Positions 21,421-33,785 of a stretch of 64,000 bases of DNA are shown in pieces. Numbering within the stretch: the stretch's first letter is position 1; each line of letters opens with the position of its first letter. The notes under the pieces are model-generated. The model was given only the letters and a program-made list of their open reading frames with translations, was not told where the DNA came from and searched no databases. This DNA comes from Polytrichum commune. Lineage: Eukaryota; Streptophyta; Polytrichopsida; Polytrichales; Polytrichaceae. Location of the stretch: NCBI GenBank assembly GCA_950295325.1, contig OX485803.1, positions 75,409,554 through 75,473,553 on the forward strand. The letters are read 5' to 3'. The position numbers were made by a program, and so were the translations under genes.

Positions 21421-24400
21421 CTACCTTACCCTGTTAAACCCTCAACCTCAAGACCTCCGAGGCTTTGTTAGGTGTATGTCTAACCTTCCTATTGTTGCTG
21501 CTTGGCTCTCTTGTTCTTTCATTGTGGCTTTATTTGAGTCTTTCCATCTTGGGTTTTTACTTGATGTATTTCTTCCCAGTTTACTTCCAACACAAGTAAG
21601 TGTCGTCTGCAGCGGCAGGTTTCTTTTGAATTTCATTAAGTTAGATTTTGTTCTTAAGGTGCAAATTTGATGCATGATTCCTTTGCACCCAAGGTTTTAA
21701 TGTTTTGGTTCTCTTGTGTTTTACGATAGTAACCCGTCCTTCTCTTATTCGCTTAAAATTCGTTTATCCCACACAAAGTCAAGCAATTTAAGTTGATCAA
21801 AACAAATTCAAGAAAAGCTTTCATGTTTTAGAAGACAGTGCAAGTGGTGTGCAAGTAGGTGATATTGAAGAAGTGATTGTCTTCTTCTTTTTTAAAGATA
21901 AAATAAATTGTTTTATACAATAACAAAAATTGATTATCCCTCAAATTATAATGAATTCAAGGAATATTAAGAATTCCAACTTCAAAATATTTAAGATCGT
22001 GAAATTTATGCCCCAAACTAAATATAGCCATTTTATTCCGAGTGATAAGTTTTGTAATCTCATCTTAATATTTTGTATTTGAGTATTCAACACAACAATA
22101 GAGGTCCTCATGAAAAAAAAAACACTTTGCTACTACAGTTTGCAATCCAATGTAGTAGGTTTCAAGAGAAGGGACCTGCGAGCTTGCTTCTACATGGAAA
22201 TTGTCTTCCTCTAGGAAGAGAGCTTCCTCCTCAAGAACCAGAATCATTTTCACCAAAAAATAAATAAATAATAGTTTTAGTATACTTGAGCGTTTTGTGG
22301 GTCCACTTTACCATCCTTGCACCCAAGGTTGCAAATTGCGCATAGGATTGCATTTCTTGAACATCACCTTTATTGATAAATTTGTATGCATCTAAGCAAT
22401 TGTTGTTGACAAAATGACAGATTGGGAAACCTGAAGTGACAATCCTTCGCCTATTGAACAACTATTTTAAAATCACTTCTAATGAGTTGATATATACATA
22501 TTGAGATATATGTTCAATTATAAGAACATTTATTACAATTTTTAAAAACTTATATGTGTAAGCAACTCCAAAAATATGCTTCTTATAAATGTTTTAGCAA
22601 CTCCAAACCAAGTGTAAAGATGGCAACCATTGCAGGTGCTACATATATGTACATATACACCCTAGGAGTGGGATTTAGTGAGCACCTCTCTTACCTAACT
22701 GTTCTTTGACTAACATGTAGGTCATCATAGCCACGTCTTCCATAAGAGTTTGTTGAAAATAGACCAATAAGAGATGACACTTCCCATCCAATTGAGCCCC
22801 CATTTGCTAATCCATTGTTTTTTTTGGAAATGTGGATTCTTAGGTTTGAGCTAAATGTTTTTTTTGAGAAATTTCTTGATCCTTGTTGAGTAAATAGGTC
22901 AAATCTCTGGCTCTCTAGGGAGCAAACACGAATGAAGAGCCTCTTCACTTGCGGGGTATTGCCGCCTCTTGTTAAGTATGATATGTTCAAGTGGTACACA
23001 TATAGCCTCCACGAGTCGTGTAGCAATCCTACAAGAAGAAGCTAAAAACCTCCAATCTCCTCCTCCTCTAAGAGTAGTCACATGGAATCACACACGGAAT
23101 CGCCAGAAAACAAATCCATCAGCCAACGATGCTTGCCATTGCAATTCAAATGCTTAAAATAGGTCAATTTGGATAGTGATGTGGGGCACGTGTTGCAAAA
23201 CGGATCCCATCCCTCTCCACTTGCTTACTCCTAGAGTTGTCGCCTCTTGCAACCTTCTAATCTCACTTACCTCATTTTTGTAATCCAAGAACACCCAAAC
23301 ATATGCCATGATCAACCCTTCACATTCCTCACAAAAATTTTAAACAAGAAACATGCATCCCCTACTGGCCCATTTGGCCTTTGCAAACCCTACTTGCTTC
23401 ATTAAAGCACACACGTCTAAATCCAACATTGCACTAATTGAGACACCCATAGTTGAATGGTACGTCGTTAGGTGTAGATCTAAAAAACAAACACCAAAAA
23501 AAAGCATGTGTATTAAAGAAACTACACTTATGTGACCATTTAATGTGCACGAGAATCTTCACTTTGATAATGAATAAGATATTCATACAAGCTCCAAAAA
23601 TCAGGAGGCAAATTGGCTATGGACGTGATTTGGATTTGCTAATCACCTCACACTAACTATGTGTTTCATATCCTATGTTAAGTCGGTCCAAAGATTACAG
23701 CGTCAAAATAACACACATCTACTTTATATAGGATTTTTTTTTTGCATGATAGGCCACAAAGTGACCTTCCTCAAGAAACTAAGGGCAGAGAGAGCGTGAG
23801 GGGGTCCCCTCTACAACACTCTTTACTGACCCAACGAACACAAAGAAACCTCGAAAGGAAGTGAGGAAGTGCGCCTCATGAGTGGATCCTGTTGCCGAAT
23901 TCGACATACACAAAAACCACCAAGGAGAGTATGCTCAACACAAAGTAAAATTTCAATGCGAAGAGAAGCGCTTCCGAAATGGTCCATGGGAATTCGAAGC
24001 ACAGAGATTCGACTTCCAGAACAGTGGGGTACATCAGCAGTTGTTTGAGGACATTGCCAAGAGCAATGGCGGAGGACGACATACTTTGTCACTTCAATTT
24101 CTATTGAAAATGATTGATAGTAATCAATTTACCCAAGAAACCGTGAGATCTGCTTAAGTAATCTGTGCACAAACCAAGTCAAAAGTTTTTGCACCAATTT
24201 CACAACAAGCGCACAAGCGCAAACAGTAAACAAATCTGAAGAATGAATTGCCTCTCTTTGTGTGGCTGCAAAACTTCGATCTGGGTGTATTCCAAGAGGA
24301 TGCTCTCACACAGTCGGTTATCATTCGTTCTTCTTGGCATAGGACATCCATACATGTGAAATCATTGACTCGCTATGTAACTCTTCCTTCAGTTGATTAC

Positions 24401-24568
24401 TCCTCTGTAGTGAAAGGGAATTGGGGAATACAAGGTATCTCTGTCATCCGTTCATATAAGCTTATTCCAGGGGAAAAAAAAAATCTCCCTACAAGTTTGT
24501 GGTGAATTCCTCCCCATTGGGATTTTGCTAGATAATTCGAGGTCTCTGAAGCTTACCATGTGTGCATA
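21421..24568. other. Intergenic, no recognised gene
   Basis: Long AT-rich stretch. Open frames around 22691-23026, 23823-24157 and 24248-24505 overlap on opposite strands, are short and match nothing recognised. No tRNA, rRNA or clear element ends were found. Confidence 0.45.
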
Positions 24569-25068
24569 GAATCGTCCATGGGAGCATACTATATCATGAC
24601 ATTACTCAGCCTCTTAAGGTTGCATCTTTTCTTGAAGCAGATTAATATTCTAAAAGAATATTGATGTAAATCAGACTTCCATAAAAGCTTGGTAAGGTCT
24701 GGTGTAAAGAATAAAATATATAAAGTGATGTTGGTCATAACATTACTCAGCTAATGAGTTGTGTTCAGTTGTCATGACTTCAGATTCGGTTTGAAGCACT
24801 AAAATTCTAGCATCTAGAGTTCCCCCCAATAACACCACATTGGGAAGTAGTGAATCTTTGATTCCAAAACCTAGATCAACACCTTCCTCAACTCCGATTT
24901 CAACAATTTCAAATTCTTTGGTGTTGATTCACAATTGCTAACGTGCTCCAACTTCTAATGCTCGAATCCATCGGATGGATGATTCTGCAGAGTTGGAGGT
25001 GTCCACATTAACCCCAGGGCTCATGAACACAACTCATCAGCTGAGTAATGTCACTTAGAATGGACGAT
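24569..25068 (-). repeat. Family E element, copy 2, with inverted ends
   Basis: The segment 24740-24767 (ACATTACTCAGCTAATGAG...) is inverted at 25024-25051 with one mismatch over 28 bases. Weaker outer inverted blocks ATCGTCCAT and ATGGACGAT lie near 24571 and 25060. The interior matches 15853-16045 in opposite orientation. A single minus-strand frame reads GVEEGVDLGFGIKDSLLPN and continues to RILVLQTESE without a stop, but its start is not visible and no family is recognised. It is either a MITE that captured sequence or a fragment of a longer element. Confidence 0.6.
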
Positions 25069-26260
25069 CACCATGTCCAGCAAGTTGCTTGCCCATGTCT
25101 GAGGAATGTTATGGTTGGTGTTTCTGTGTAAAGGTTATACCCTGAACCCTTCAAAAATGCTACCAAAACATCCTCACACTGTGTAGTATGGCGATCACCC
25201 ACATGGCATCCCTTGACCTTTTTCTAAACAAGCCCCTCTCAGGGCCATTGTGTGACAAAAAGATCAACAAGCCAAACCACACATCTTTGTCTAGGAGGAA
25301 GGCAAGGTGACAATAATTAGGACGAGCTTCCACAACAAATCCCTTGCCTCTGTTGTCTCTTTATGAGCAAAGATTGAAAAAAAATTGCATCGCAGTTACC
25401 CACAATTAGAGAGAGCCAAATTTTATCTTGTGGAGGCTCTTCCTGTCACAATTCGGCAACAACGACTCTTGATCAATTGTAGTTGAATTGAAGGATTAGA
25501 ATTGACCTTCTCATCAAATGGGAGAGGCTCTCCTAAATAAAATACTTGGCCCATGCCCTTGCACTTACTCTTGAACAGATTCTACTTCACAGAATTTATA
25601 TGCTTCATGTCGTGATCCTCTTGTAATACACATAACATCATATTCGAATGCAGAAAGCTTATCTAGATATGAGACTCAGTAAGTCAAGGCATTCCTCAGG
25701 TGTAATTACTGGCCCTGACTAGCATATTCCTCCAGCATTCCTCAAGTCAAAACTTTTCCTCAGGTCATTCTGATTAAAAAAGGTCACAGGTCATACACTA
25801 GGAGAAAAATAACAAGCAGTCCTCAACGACATCTTTGAAACCCAGAATATCTATATCAAAGATATATACAAATTGACAGGGAACAAATTTTTTTTTGAAG
25901 TTTATTTGCACTTGGCTCTTCTTCCACACAAGCTCGTTCTTGTACTTGGAATACAGTAAACTGCCAACAGCACAATCCCAAGCCCACGACTGCCACTAGA
26001 TTTGATCACTTATTCTACTATACAACACCATTTATCAGTGCAAGTTGACCATATTCCGGCCACACAACTTGCAGCACAAGTCTGAGCACTTCTACCTCAA
26101 AATGAAAGAGAATGGTAATCAATAGAGCTACTTCATGCCATGGAACTTGAGTCCACTGGAGGATAGAATTCAACTGATTCAACAAGCTAAAGTGCGATTC
26201 TAACATTGAGGCTGGGTAGTACGAATAGGCAATCTATGCACTTGAAGCTGTCATGACTAT
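25069..26260. other. Intergenic and probable SERINC 3' region
   Basis: No coding region recognised. The last few hundred bases before 26260 should hold the 3'UTR of the SERINC gene on the minus strand. Confidence 0.4.
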
Positions 26261-29200
26261 CTATGAGAAGTCCCGGTCAGGGAAGAGTTGGGGAGCCACC
26301 AAAGACCACATGTATAGCCCAGCAGTGATCCATTGGGTGATAATACGGACCCACACAGAGGGCCAGCCAACATCAATGATGTCCTTCTCAGCCATGTTTG
26401 CATTCCCCCAGCCAGTGAGCAGCATTGCAGAGTACATGCTAGCAAGAGCAAAAATCAAGTGGAAGAAACTGTAGACATAGGTGACAGGACGGGGCTCCTT
26501 GCTGTGGCGACCTCCCCGTCGAATTGGCTTATTGTCATCATCCGAATCTGAATCATCACCTCCTTCAACATCGTCCCTTGAAAGGAGAGACTTGCGAGAA
26601 GATTCTGAAATCAAAACAGAGTTCGTCATTGTCAAACTTTTGTGCTTTGGTGTTGGATAAGAGTGGTTACAAAAACATCTTCACTATAAAACAGACATCT
26701 ATTTGACTCAAAATTTTCACTTCATGAAATTTAAAACTGTCAAAACTGTTGGAAGTGCTTCTTGAGGCTAGAATTGGCAACGAGTTTGATCTCTGCACAT
26801 TCCAAAACCCAATCCTAAATTCATAGAACATAGTACTATGCACTGCCATTGAGCACATCATGCAGATTCGAGTGTTACCAGAGCCAACATCAGGATTGAA
26901 TCCCAAGACCTCAAGAAACATGAACCAATTTAACATGAAAGGCTAGGACGCTCTTAAAACCCACGAAGACTATACTTTCTGTCCTTAAAGATAGATCCCA
27001 ATGATGAGAATACCTTTGGTTACCATTTTGTGTGCCCAGTTCGTGAAAGGGATTCAAAACCACCATCAACCCACTCCTCAAAAGGTACCAAGAATGCAGC
27101 AAACCGCCCCATAATTTGGAAGATATGAATTCGACAAGAAAAACAAACACCAGACTCGATATATAGACTAACAGAATTTATGAGCAGAAAACTTCTATTA
27201 GTCATCATAGTTCATTCAGGCATCCAGTACTATGAGCAGTCACCCTTTCTGAAAAGCCACTCCCAATAGGATGACAATTGAATCTCAACCAGAATATTTC
27301 AGCAAAGGAGGCATTTTATCCAGGTAATACCTTCTCTTGGAGATGTGGGTGGTGAGTAGAAGCTGGTGGAAGAGCCTGCACGCACAGCCGAGTATACAAC
27401 AGAAAGGAGAGTCGTAAGCATGCCCAATACGAGGGTGCCTTTTGAAACTGCGTTGACATGGTTGTGGAGACCATTGCACTCATAGCCACGGGGTTCACTT
27501 GACAATGCACTGTAGCACAAGTATGTGCAGTACACTGCAATTACAGCTGCCGGAAGCAGACTACCGTTGACCTGTTCCATATCACCACAATCACACATAT
27601 GTAAATCTACAAAGATCAATAGTGCTATTCCAAATTCATGAGAACAAGCTGAGAAAGAAACAATACAGGTCCAAGGTAAGAGGAGGCTCAAGATCCTGCT
27701 ACAAAAGACATTCACAAATCTCCCAAGGAAGAGATTGCAAAAGGAGTTGCCAAGCAGCCATCTACAATTGAAGTTATGGTAGGTGCCATGAAACTAGTCC
27801 CTCATCACAAATATTGCAATAAATCCATCCAACTGCCCACCTGGGGATGCAGGGAGATGATGGCATACGAGACACCAAGGATGAGAGTGAAGACGATGAA
27901 GAAAGTGTTTAGCTGGCAGTCAGCCCCGGAAGGTGTGAACCAATGGAACAGGAAGCCTGAGAACACAAAGCTTGCCAAGTAGCAGACAAGTGATACAGCC
28001 AGGAGTGCCATGTACCTGCAAAACCATCACCAAACACTGTCATTTCTAGCGCAATGCAATCAACCAAATATGAGGTCACTCAATTTGACAACAGAGCTAT
28101 AGAACATTACAATGCTCTAAAAAGATTAGTAACAACATGATATCAATCTCACTTAACACTTGGTGCAGAGAAGGCCAAGGGCTTACCAGAATTGTTCATC
28201 TTTAGCAACCCAGGCAGCATTCCAATTGTGAGTGAAGTCAAGCAGAATGACCACCTGGATCAAAAGAAACAAGCCGGACCCAAACCTTGAAGCACCACCT
28301 GCATGACGAAATGTTGTCAGCTTTGAAAGCAACAAAGTGGACATAACCTAATACCACATATTGTGCAAGCTTCAGGGTCAACTGAGCAAGACCACACCAC
28401 AAAAAAAAATCCAAAGCAGAAAAGTACCTCCTTGCATCCTATCACAAGATCAGTATACAGGACTACACTACATACTGCAGCCCTGGCCATTGGCAGACTA
28501 AATCATAATCAATTCCTACCAAAAAAAAGCCAGGTCCACAACCCTAAATGCAAAGCTCTAAGTGCTGGAACAAACACAGATTTGTATTGTAATTTAGAAA
28601 TATATCAAACATCAAACTATGAAAACTGTATCAAGACAGTAAAACAGGAATTTCAATAAATTTGTTCATAAATTCAACTCCCAATCAGCACATCAACCTC
28701 AATTCACTTCCACATGCTGAGAAAACAAGAATTTATACACACTTTGTAGCTCTAGCTATAATCACATCAGACGCAAAAGAGTTGTTTACACCACAGAAAT
28801 GCTGCAACATCCAAGAATGTCACAAGGATAATCATTCAGAAACATTGGTACCAAAACTTCTTCATATTTTGGAGCTTACCATAAAAGTTCACAACCCCAT
28901 TTGGAAGGAAGAACATAAGAATGACTGTGATGCACCAAAGAATCAACTTCATCATCCAGCCACCGTGATGCCAAGAATCACGCTGGTCTCGCTGGTCGTT
29001 CACACCAATCATTATGAGTGCGAACACGACAAAAAACAGAAAGTTGCCCAAGCTTACACGAAGTACAGCTTGTGTGGCAAACCACTCTGCACTTGGTGTG
29101 TCTGTAAAGGTGTTGATCCCTGAAGACAGGAGAGTCACATTCTTCCAGTCAGCCAAATCAGCAATTTCTGCAAGTAATTTTGTCCACATAAAAAAACCAG

Positions 29201-29429
29201 AGAGCCACACACACACAAAGTACCTACAGGTAGGGAATAGCTTACATGGAATCTTAGCAAGCAAAGGCCCAGCAAAGTCACGAAGCAGCCAGGATACAAT
29301 CAGAGATATCGCAAACAGTCCACAGTAAGCAAGACGGGCAGAGCGGCGTGAAATCCCGCTTGCTACCCCCTTGCATGCCTCGCATGCACATGATGCACAA
29401 CACGACGCTAAACAGCCAGCTGCCCACAT
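26261..29429 (-). CDS. SERINC: SERINC/TMS1-family multipass membrane protein
   Basis: Serine incorporator proteins are multipass proteins of endomembranes and plasma membrane. In animals and yeast they have been linked to serine incorporation into lipids and to lipid scrambling; the plant role is not settled. Six coding exons in phase: 29429-29246, 29119-28880, 28298-28187, 28015-27841, 27571-27331 and 26604-26261, 431 residues, slightly longer than plant relatives near 400-410. The N-terminus MWAAGCLASCCASCACEACK is the conserved cysteine-rich start. Further family hallmarks are SRRSARLAYCGLFA, AVLRVSLGNF, HHGGWMMKLI, FHWFTPSGADC, SEPRGYECNGLHNH and the C-terminal DVGWPSVWVRI. About ten hydrophobic segments are visible. 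The acidic DDSDSDDDN loop in the last exon replaces the shorter loop of relatives. All splice joins keep family continuity, for example KIP|WINTF across intron 1. The gene looks intact. Confidence 0.96.
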
Positions 29430-29445
29430 CTTTTCCTAATTCTTT

Positions 29446-30674
29446 TCTGCACCAGAACAAACACACACAATGGTTAACCATCAACAGCACGTACAAAAGG
29501 AGGACCCATGCATTGAAGTCATGCATTGTGCGACAAAGATGAAAGCACCACTTAGCCTTCACTATGTCCTCAACTATCTGGCCCAGAAGGATAGTACACA
29601 TAGCCCAATCAGTCAATCCTCTCGATAGCACCAGGATGCATAAATCGACACGCAAGCTGCTAAGGAATTTGCACAAGACCGATCTACAAGATAAGGTCAG
29701 ACCCAGAGATACACGACCACATCACCGTGTGAATGACATTTCTACAAATTGTGCCTCTCGATCCTCTTCAAAACTGTTACTTTAAGAATCTAGAAAGGCC
29801 CAAAATGCATACCCAGAGCTCCTGTGTCATGCTGATACAAAAGTGTGTAAAATCAGCTTCACGAGTACTTAATTTTCTACTCGACTTCCTCAAAACATTA
29901 GGGCTTTTAAGTTTGCATGTCAGCAGAAACTGAAATCCTGCATTAATTTAAGGGCAAGGTGACTAGACGTCCATATACACACCAACCTTTGGACAGTGAA
30001 AGCCTCGACAATTTTCTAAAGTCAACAATTCATGCAACAGACATGACTCCTAACCAAATTCTTGAAAATTATATGGAAATTCTTACAAGAAGCCCGGCAC
30101 ACTGCGCACTATAATTTAAGCGTTCGTTATCATTCTGCTTCCAAGAAAACGAAAAAACATAAAGAACTTCAGAATATGGTTGATGGTACGAAGCACTGTG
30201 GATATCAAATAACTCGGAAAGAAAACCTGCCTGTGCTCAAAACTAGAGATGAGCGTGACCGGCCGTCTCTTGCAGTCCACGGCGAAATGGACCGAGCACG
30301 AGGAAGCCGAAATGAACGTATAACGATACTACAAGTGCGGAGACAAACAAGCGACCGACTTCGCAACAAAACCAATTCAATTCACGCGGTTTTCCCTCGA
30401 GGGTTTCTGATTTCTTCCTAATTTCTTCATCAGATTCCAAAACGTAAAGTGAAGAATCAGCGGCCACCTCTACCCACCCTGAAATTGGAACAGGAAGGGG
30501 ACGGAGGCAAATGGATGAGTAAGTTAGCCAACAAAACAATTCACGCGGTTTTTGCCGATCGAGGGTTTCTGATTTCTTTAAAATCCCTCCACCAAATTCA
30601 AAGCCGTGAATCAAAATATCAGTGGCTACCTCTCTTGCTCTAGATTTTTCAAACATTCCACGATCATAATTACC
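29446..30674 (-). other. Predicted SERINC 5'UTR intron and leader
   Basis: On the minus strand a strong donor CCGTCAG|GTAATTATG lies at 30674/30673, and an acceptor GTTCTGGTGCAG ends at 29447, just 17 bases before the ATG. This predicts a leader intron of about 1.2 kb, common in plant genes. Within it, 30361-30478 and 30529-30640 are diverged direct duplicates sharing AATTCACGCGGTTTT and TCGAGGGTTTCTGATTTCTT. Confidence 0.6.
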
Positions 30675-30921
30675 TGACGGAGCAACACCGATGAAAGGAT
30701 GGCGATGGCGATGGCGATAGGACGCGGAGCAGGTTCCTCCCAAATGTGTTTGCGTGAGAGACAGGTACCGAAGTTTGCCCTAATCAGGGAAGGGGCCACG
30801 TCATCAAGGCTGGTGAATGTGTGGATCCTACCACTATAGCTATGGTGTTTCAATCTTTAACTCAACTTTGCATAGGTTCTATGTGAACATGTGGCTATGC
30901 AATATTATAACTCCAAAACAG

Positions 30922-31745
30922 TCCACTAAACATTGTGTTTAATGTCATAACATTGTGGTAACTTCTCTAATGTCACTTCTTGGGAATAAGGGCCACTTCA
31001 CACACGAGACTGAGAGCCCGTGACCATTACACTTCAAGCACTCTCATTGGTGGAAAAGGCAAAGTTGGTCCAAGTTCGCTTCACACTACGATTGAGGGAC
31101 CAACAAAGTATGTGAATGCAAAATGGATGTAAAGTCTACATGGATTCCTACATGGCATCAAATGGATCATGTTTCATGGTCACTTGGATTATTTTCCAAA
31201 ACCACCTCTTGGAGGTAGGCCTAACACAAAATCAGGAGTCCATGGCACTCCGAACGCTCACAACCGTTGGTTTATTCTGTTTTATCATGTGTGAGGGCCC
31301 TCATGAATAGAAAAGCATTGAAATAGCATTTGGTTGAGGGCCCGGCCTCATATGACTTCACACTACACTTGAGGGCCCATGACCGCACTACATGATTTTG
31401 GAGGTGTGTTGGGATGGCCTTTGGACACTTTCTTTCGGGCTCTTACAATTTCATGGTCATGGCTCTTGGCTCGTGTGTGAAGTGACCCTAAGATCACAAG
31501 TAATGTCATCCCAACTTGCTTTTAGTTCGTCCACTTTAGTTTGGTATATTCTACATCTTAACATCTCCGTAACAAAAGATTGTCATGAATTCTTGAAATG
31601 TGGATGAAGAATCACTTAGTAAGTGATAGTTATTGCAACATTGTAGATCTACAATGCCCAACTTTCTTTGTAAGGGAGTGACAAATAATATTGCGTTTAC
31701 ACCTACCGTTGGTGACACTAAAATATAGTGTTTAGTGTAGTCCAC
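30922..31745. mobile_element. Family B element, copy 2, split by a family A insertion
   Basis: The left part (30922-30989) and right part (31492-31745) together match the uninterrupted family B copies at 1397-1675 and 33380-33785. The left end reads CCACTAAACATTGTGTTTAA, the right end GTTTAGTG. The interruption is the family A MITE at 30990-31488. No coding frame. Confidence 0.75.
30990..31488. mobile_element. Family A Tourist-like MITE, complete, TAA duplication
   Basis: The 499-bp element begins GGGCCACTTCACACACGAG and ends with the near-inverted CTCGTGTGTGAAGTGACCC. Similarity extends about 38 bases inward. Both sides carry TAA (30987-30989 and 31489-31491), the target duplication of PIF/Harbinger elements. 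It has no ORF of note. It lies nested in a family B element. Confidence 0.9.
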
Positions 31746-32230
31746 TATATTGAATTGTAGTCCACAATATAGTGTTTACATATTTACTTTGCTACACATA
31801 GGCTTAGCTTGTCTTGAGAAGCTGTAAGGTAAATTCCATATAAATGTTTCATAATTATTTATCTTGACTTACCTTATCTTTAACTTGTCCAATTGTATTG
31901 AAGGCACCTTTAAGATGGATGGTTTTGTTCAACAAGATTGAAACTTAAATAGGTTCAATGTGCTATGGGAACATAATGTAAAATATGAATTCACCCTTTA
32001 AAGTAAAGTATATCATAACATAAAAGTATACTTTTAAAAAGGAAAAAAGAAAACCCGACCAATAGCAATCCACTTGGCGTAGTTTCCAAAAATCCAAACC
32101 CTCTTATAAAACATGGATCTAAATAAGTATGATATTATTATGATTTTTTAGACTGATTAGAATCCATAACATCACCAAGCAATTGTGGGCCCTAGGAATA
32201 TAACCACGAGAAGTTGGGAGCTCAGTCTAA

Positions 32231-32783
32231 GGGGCACTTTATATTAGGGCCCATTTGGAATTGAGCCCACTTGGACTTGAAGTGGGCCTTAACTTTAGCC
32301 CTACTTTACAAAGTGGGCCGTAGAGTGGGCCTTGCAATATAAAGTCCATAGGCCCACTTGTAGGGCCCAAATTGGAAACTCTACTTTAAAGTGGGCCTTC
32401 CAAATGGGCCTAGGGACTTTATATTGTAAGGCCCAATCCACGGCCCACTTGGGCTTAAATGAATTATGCCCTTGCTTGAACTAAAGTCATAAAGTCATAA
32501 AGTCATAAATGACTGTATGACGGAAGTTTGGGTGAAGTGGGCCGAAGGTGCGAAGTGGGTCTCCATAAACCCTCGACCCAATTTTTTGGCATCGGCCCAT
32601 TTCTTTCCCTCCAAAACGCCACCATGTCACCCGCCATGTAAGCTTTAGGAGAAGTGGGCCGACTCTCAATATAAAGCCCTTGGGCCCATATTAGGGCCCA
32701 TTTCGGCAATCTAAGCACTCTCATTGGTTGATGCCTAGGGTTTGGCATGGGCCCTAGAAATGGGCCGTAATATAAAGTGCCCC
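32231..32783. mobile_element. Family F Tourist-like MITE, TAA duplication
   Basis: The 553-bp element begins GGGGCACTTTATATTAGGGC and ends with GGCCGTAATATAAAGTGCCCC, about 25 bases of terminal inverted repeat with one mismatch. TAA flanks both ends (32228-32230 and 32784-32786). The interior is dense in GTGGGCC and GGGCCCA motifs. No coding capacity. Distinct in sequence from family A, with the same target preference. Confidence 0.88.
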
Positions 32784-32792
32784 TAAATCTAA

Positions 32793-33283
32793 GGGCCACT
32801 TCACACACAAAACTGAGAGCCCGTGATCATTACACTTCAAGCACACTCATTGGTGAAAAAGGCAAAGTTGGTCCAAGTTCGCTTTCACACTATGCTTGAG
32901 GGACCAACTAAGTATGTGAATGCAAGATGGATGTAAAGTCTACATGGATTCCCACATGGCATCGAATGGATCGTGTTTCATGGTCACTTGGACTATTTTC
33001 AAAAACCACCTCTTTGAGGTAGGCCTAACACAAAATTGGGAGACCATGACACTCCGAATGCTCATAACCGTTGATTTATTCTATTTTATCATGTATGAGG
33101 AATAGTAACTCATTGAAATAGCATTTGGTTGAGGGCCCGATCACATATGGCTTCACACTACACTTGAAGGTTTGTGACCACACTACATGATTTTGGGAGG
33201 TGTGTTGGGACGGCCTTTGGACACTTTCTTTTGGGCTCTCACAATTTCATGGTCAAGGCTCTTGGCTCATGTGTGAAGTGGCC
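32793..33283. mobile_element. Family A MITE, right end decayed
   Basis: The left end GGGCCACTTCACACACAAAA is preceded by TAA (32790-32792). The right end GTGTGAAGTGGCC has lost the final bases, and its flank (TTG) does not match. The interior is close to the 30990-31488 copy. It lies six bases beyond the right-hand TAA of the family F element, so the two are abutting insertions. Confidence 0.82.
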
Positions 33284-33379
33284 TTGCGTATTCCACATAA
33301 AGGGCCTCCTAGGGCCCCTCATCTAGGTGATATTTGAGATTAAAATAGCATTGAAGATGTTAACCTCTTACATCAGTAT

Positions 33380-33785
33380 ACTAAATTTTGTACTTAGAGT
33401 CACCAATTCTATTTGTCTTGTTCAATACAAATCGTAAACCACTCGTGTAGTGTCGCCAACAATAAATGTAAACCTAACATTATTTGTCATTCCTCATTAA
33501 AAAAATAAAAAATGGGCATTATAGATTTACAATGTTGCAATTATTTTCACGTACTAAGTAATTTTTCCAATACAAATGTCAATCATCCATACCATTATTT
33601 AATTATTACATTGTAAGAAATCATAATATACCAAACTTTGTTTCGATAATTGGCATTTAGATGAACAAAAAGCAAGTTGGGATAAAAAATACTTGTAAAT
33701 TTATTCATAAGAATTATCACTAAAAAAGTTACCATAGTGACATGAAAAATCATCTGTTACTGAATTCATTATTTAGTGCATTGTT
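33380..33785. mobile_element. Family B element, copy 3, inverted and uninterrupted
   Basis: Reverse-complement match to the copies at 1397-1675 and 30922-31745, including TAGTGTCGCCAACA, ATGCCCA-type and TCCCAACTTGCTTTT-type blocks. It has no family A insertion and so approximates the empty site for the nested copy. Confidence 0.7.

Noticed and set aside
23823-24157. Overlapping ~90-codon frames on both strands
   Set aside because: Mutually overlapping, short and without recognised motifs; treated as chance.
7341-30673. PSAT intron and predicted SERINC leader intron have the same length (1,227 bases)
   Set aside because: No sequence similarity was seen between them, so the equal length looks like coincidence.
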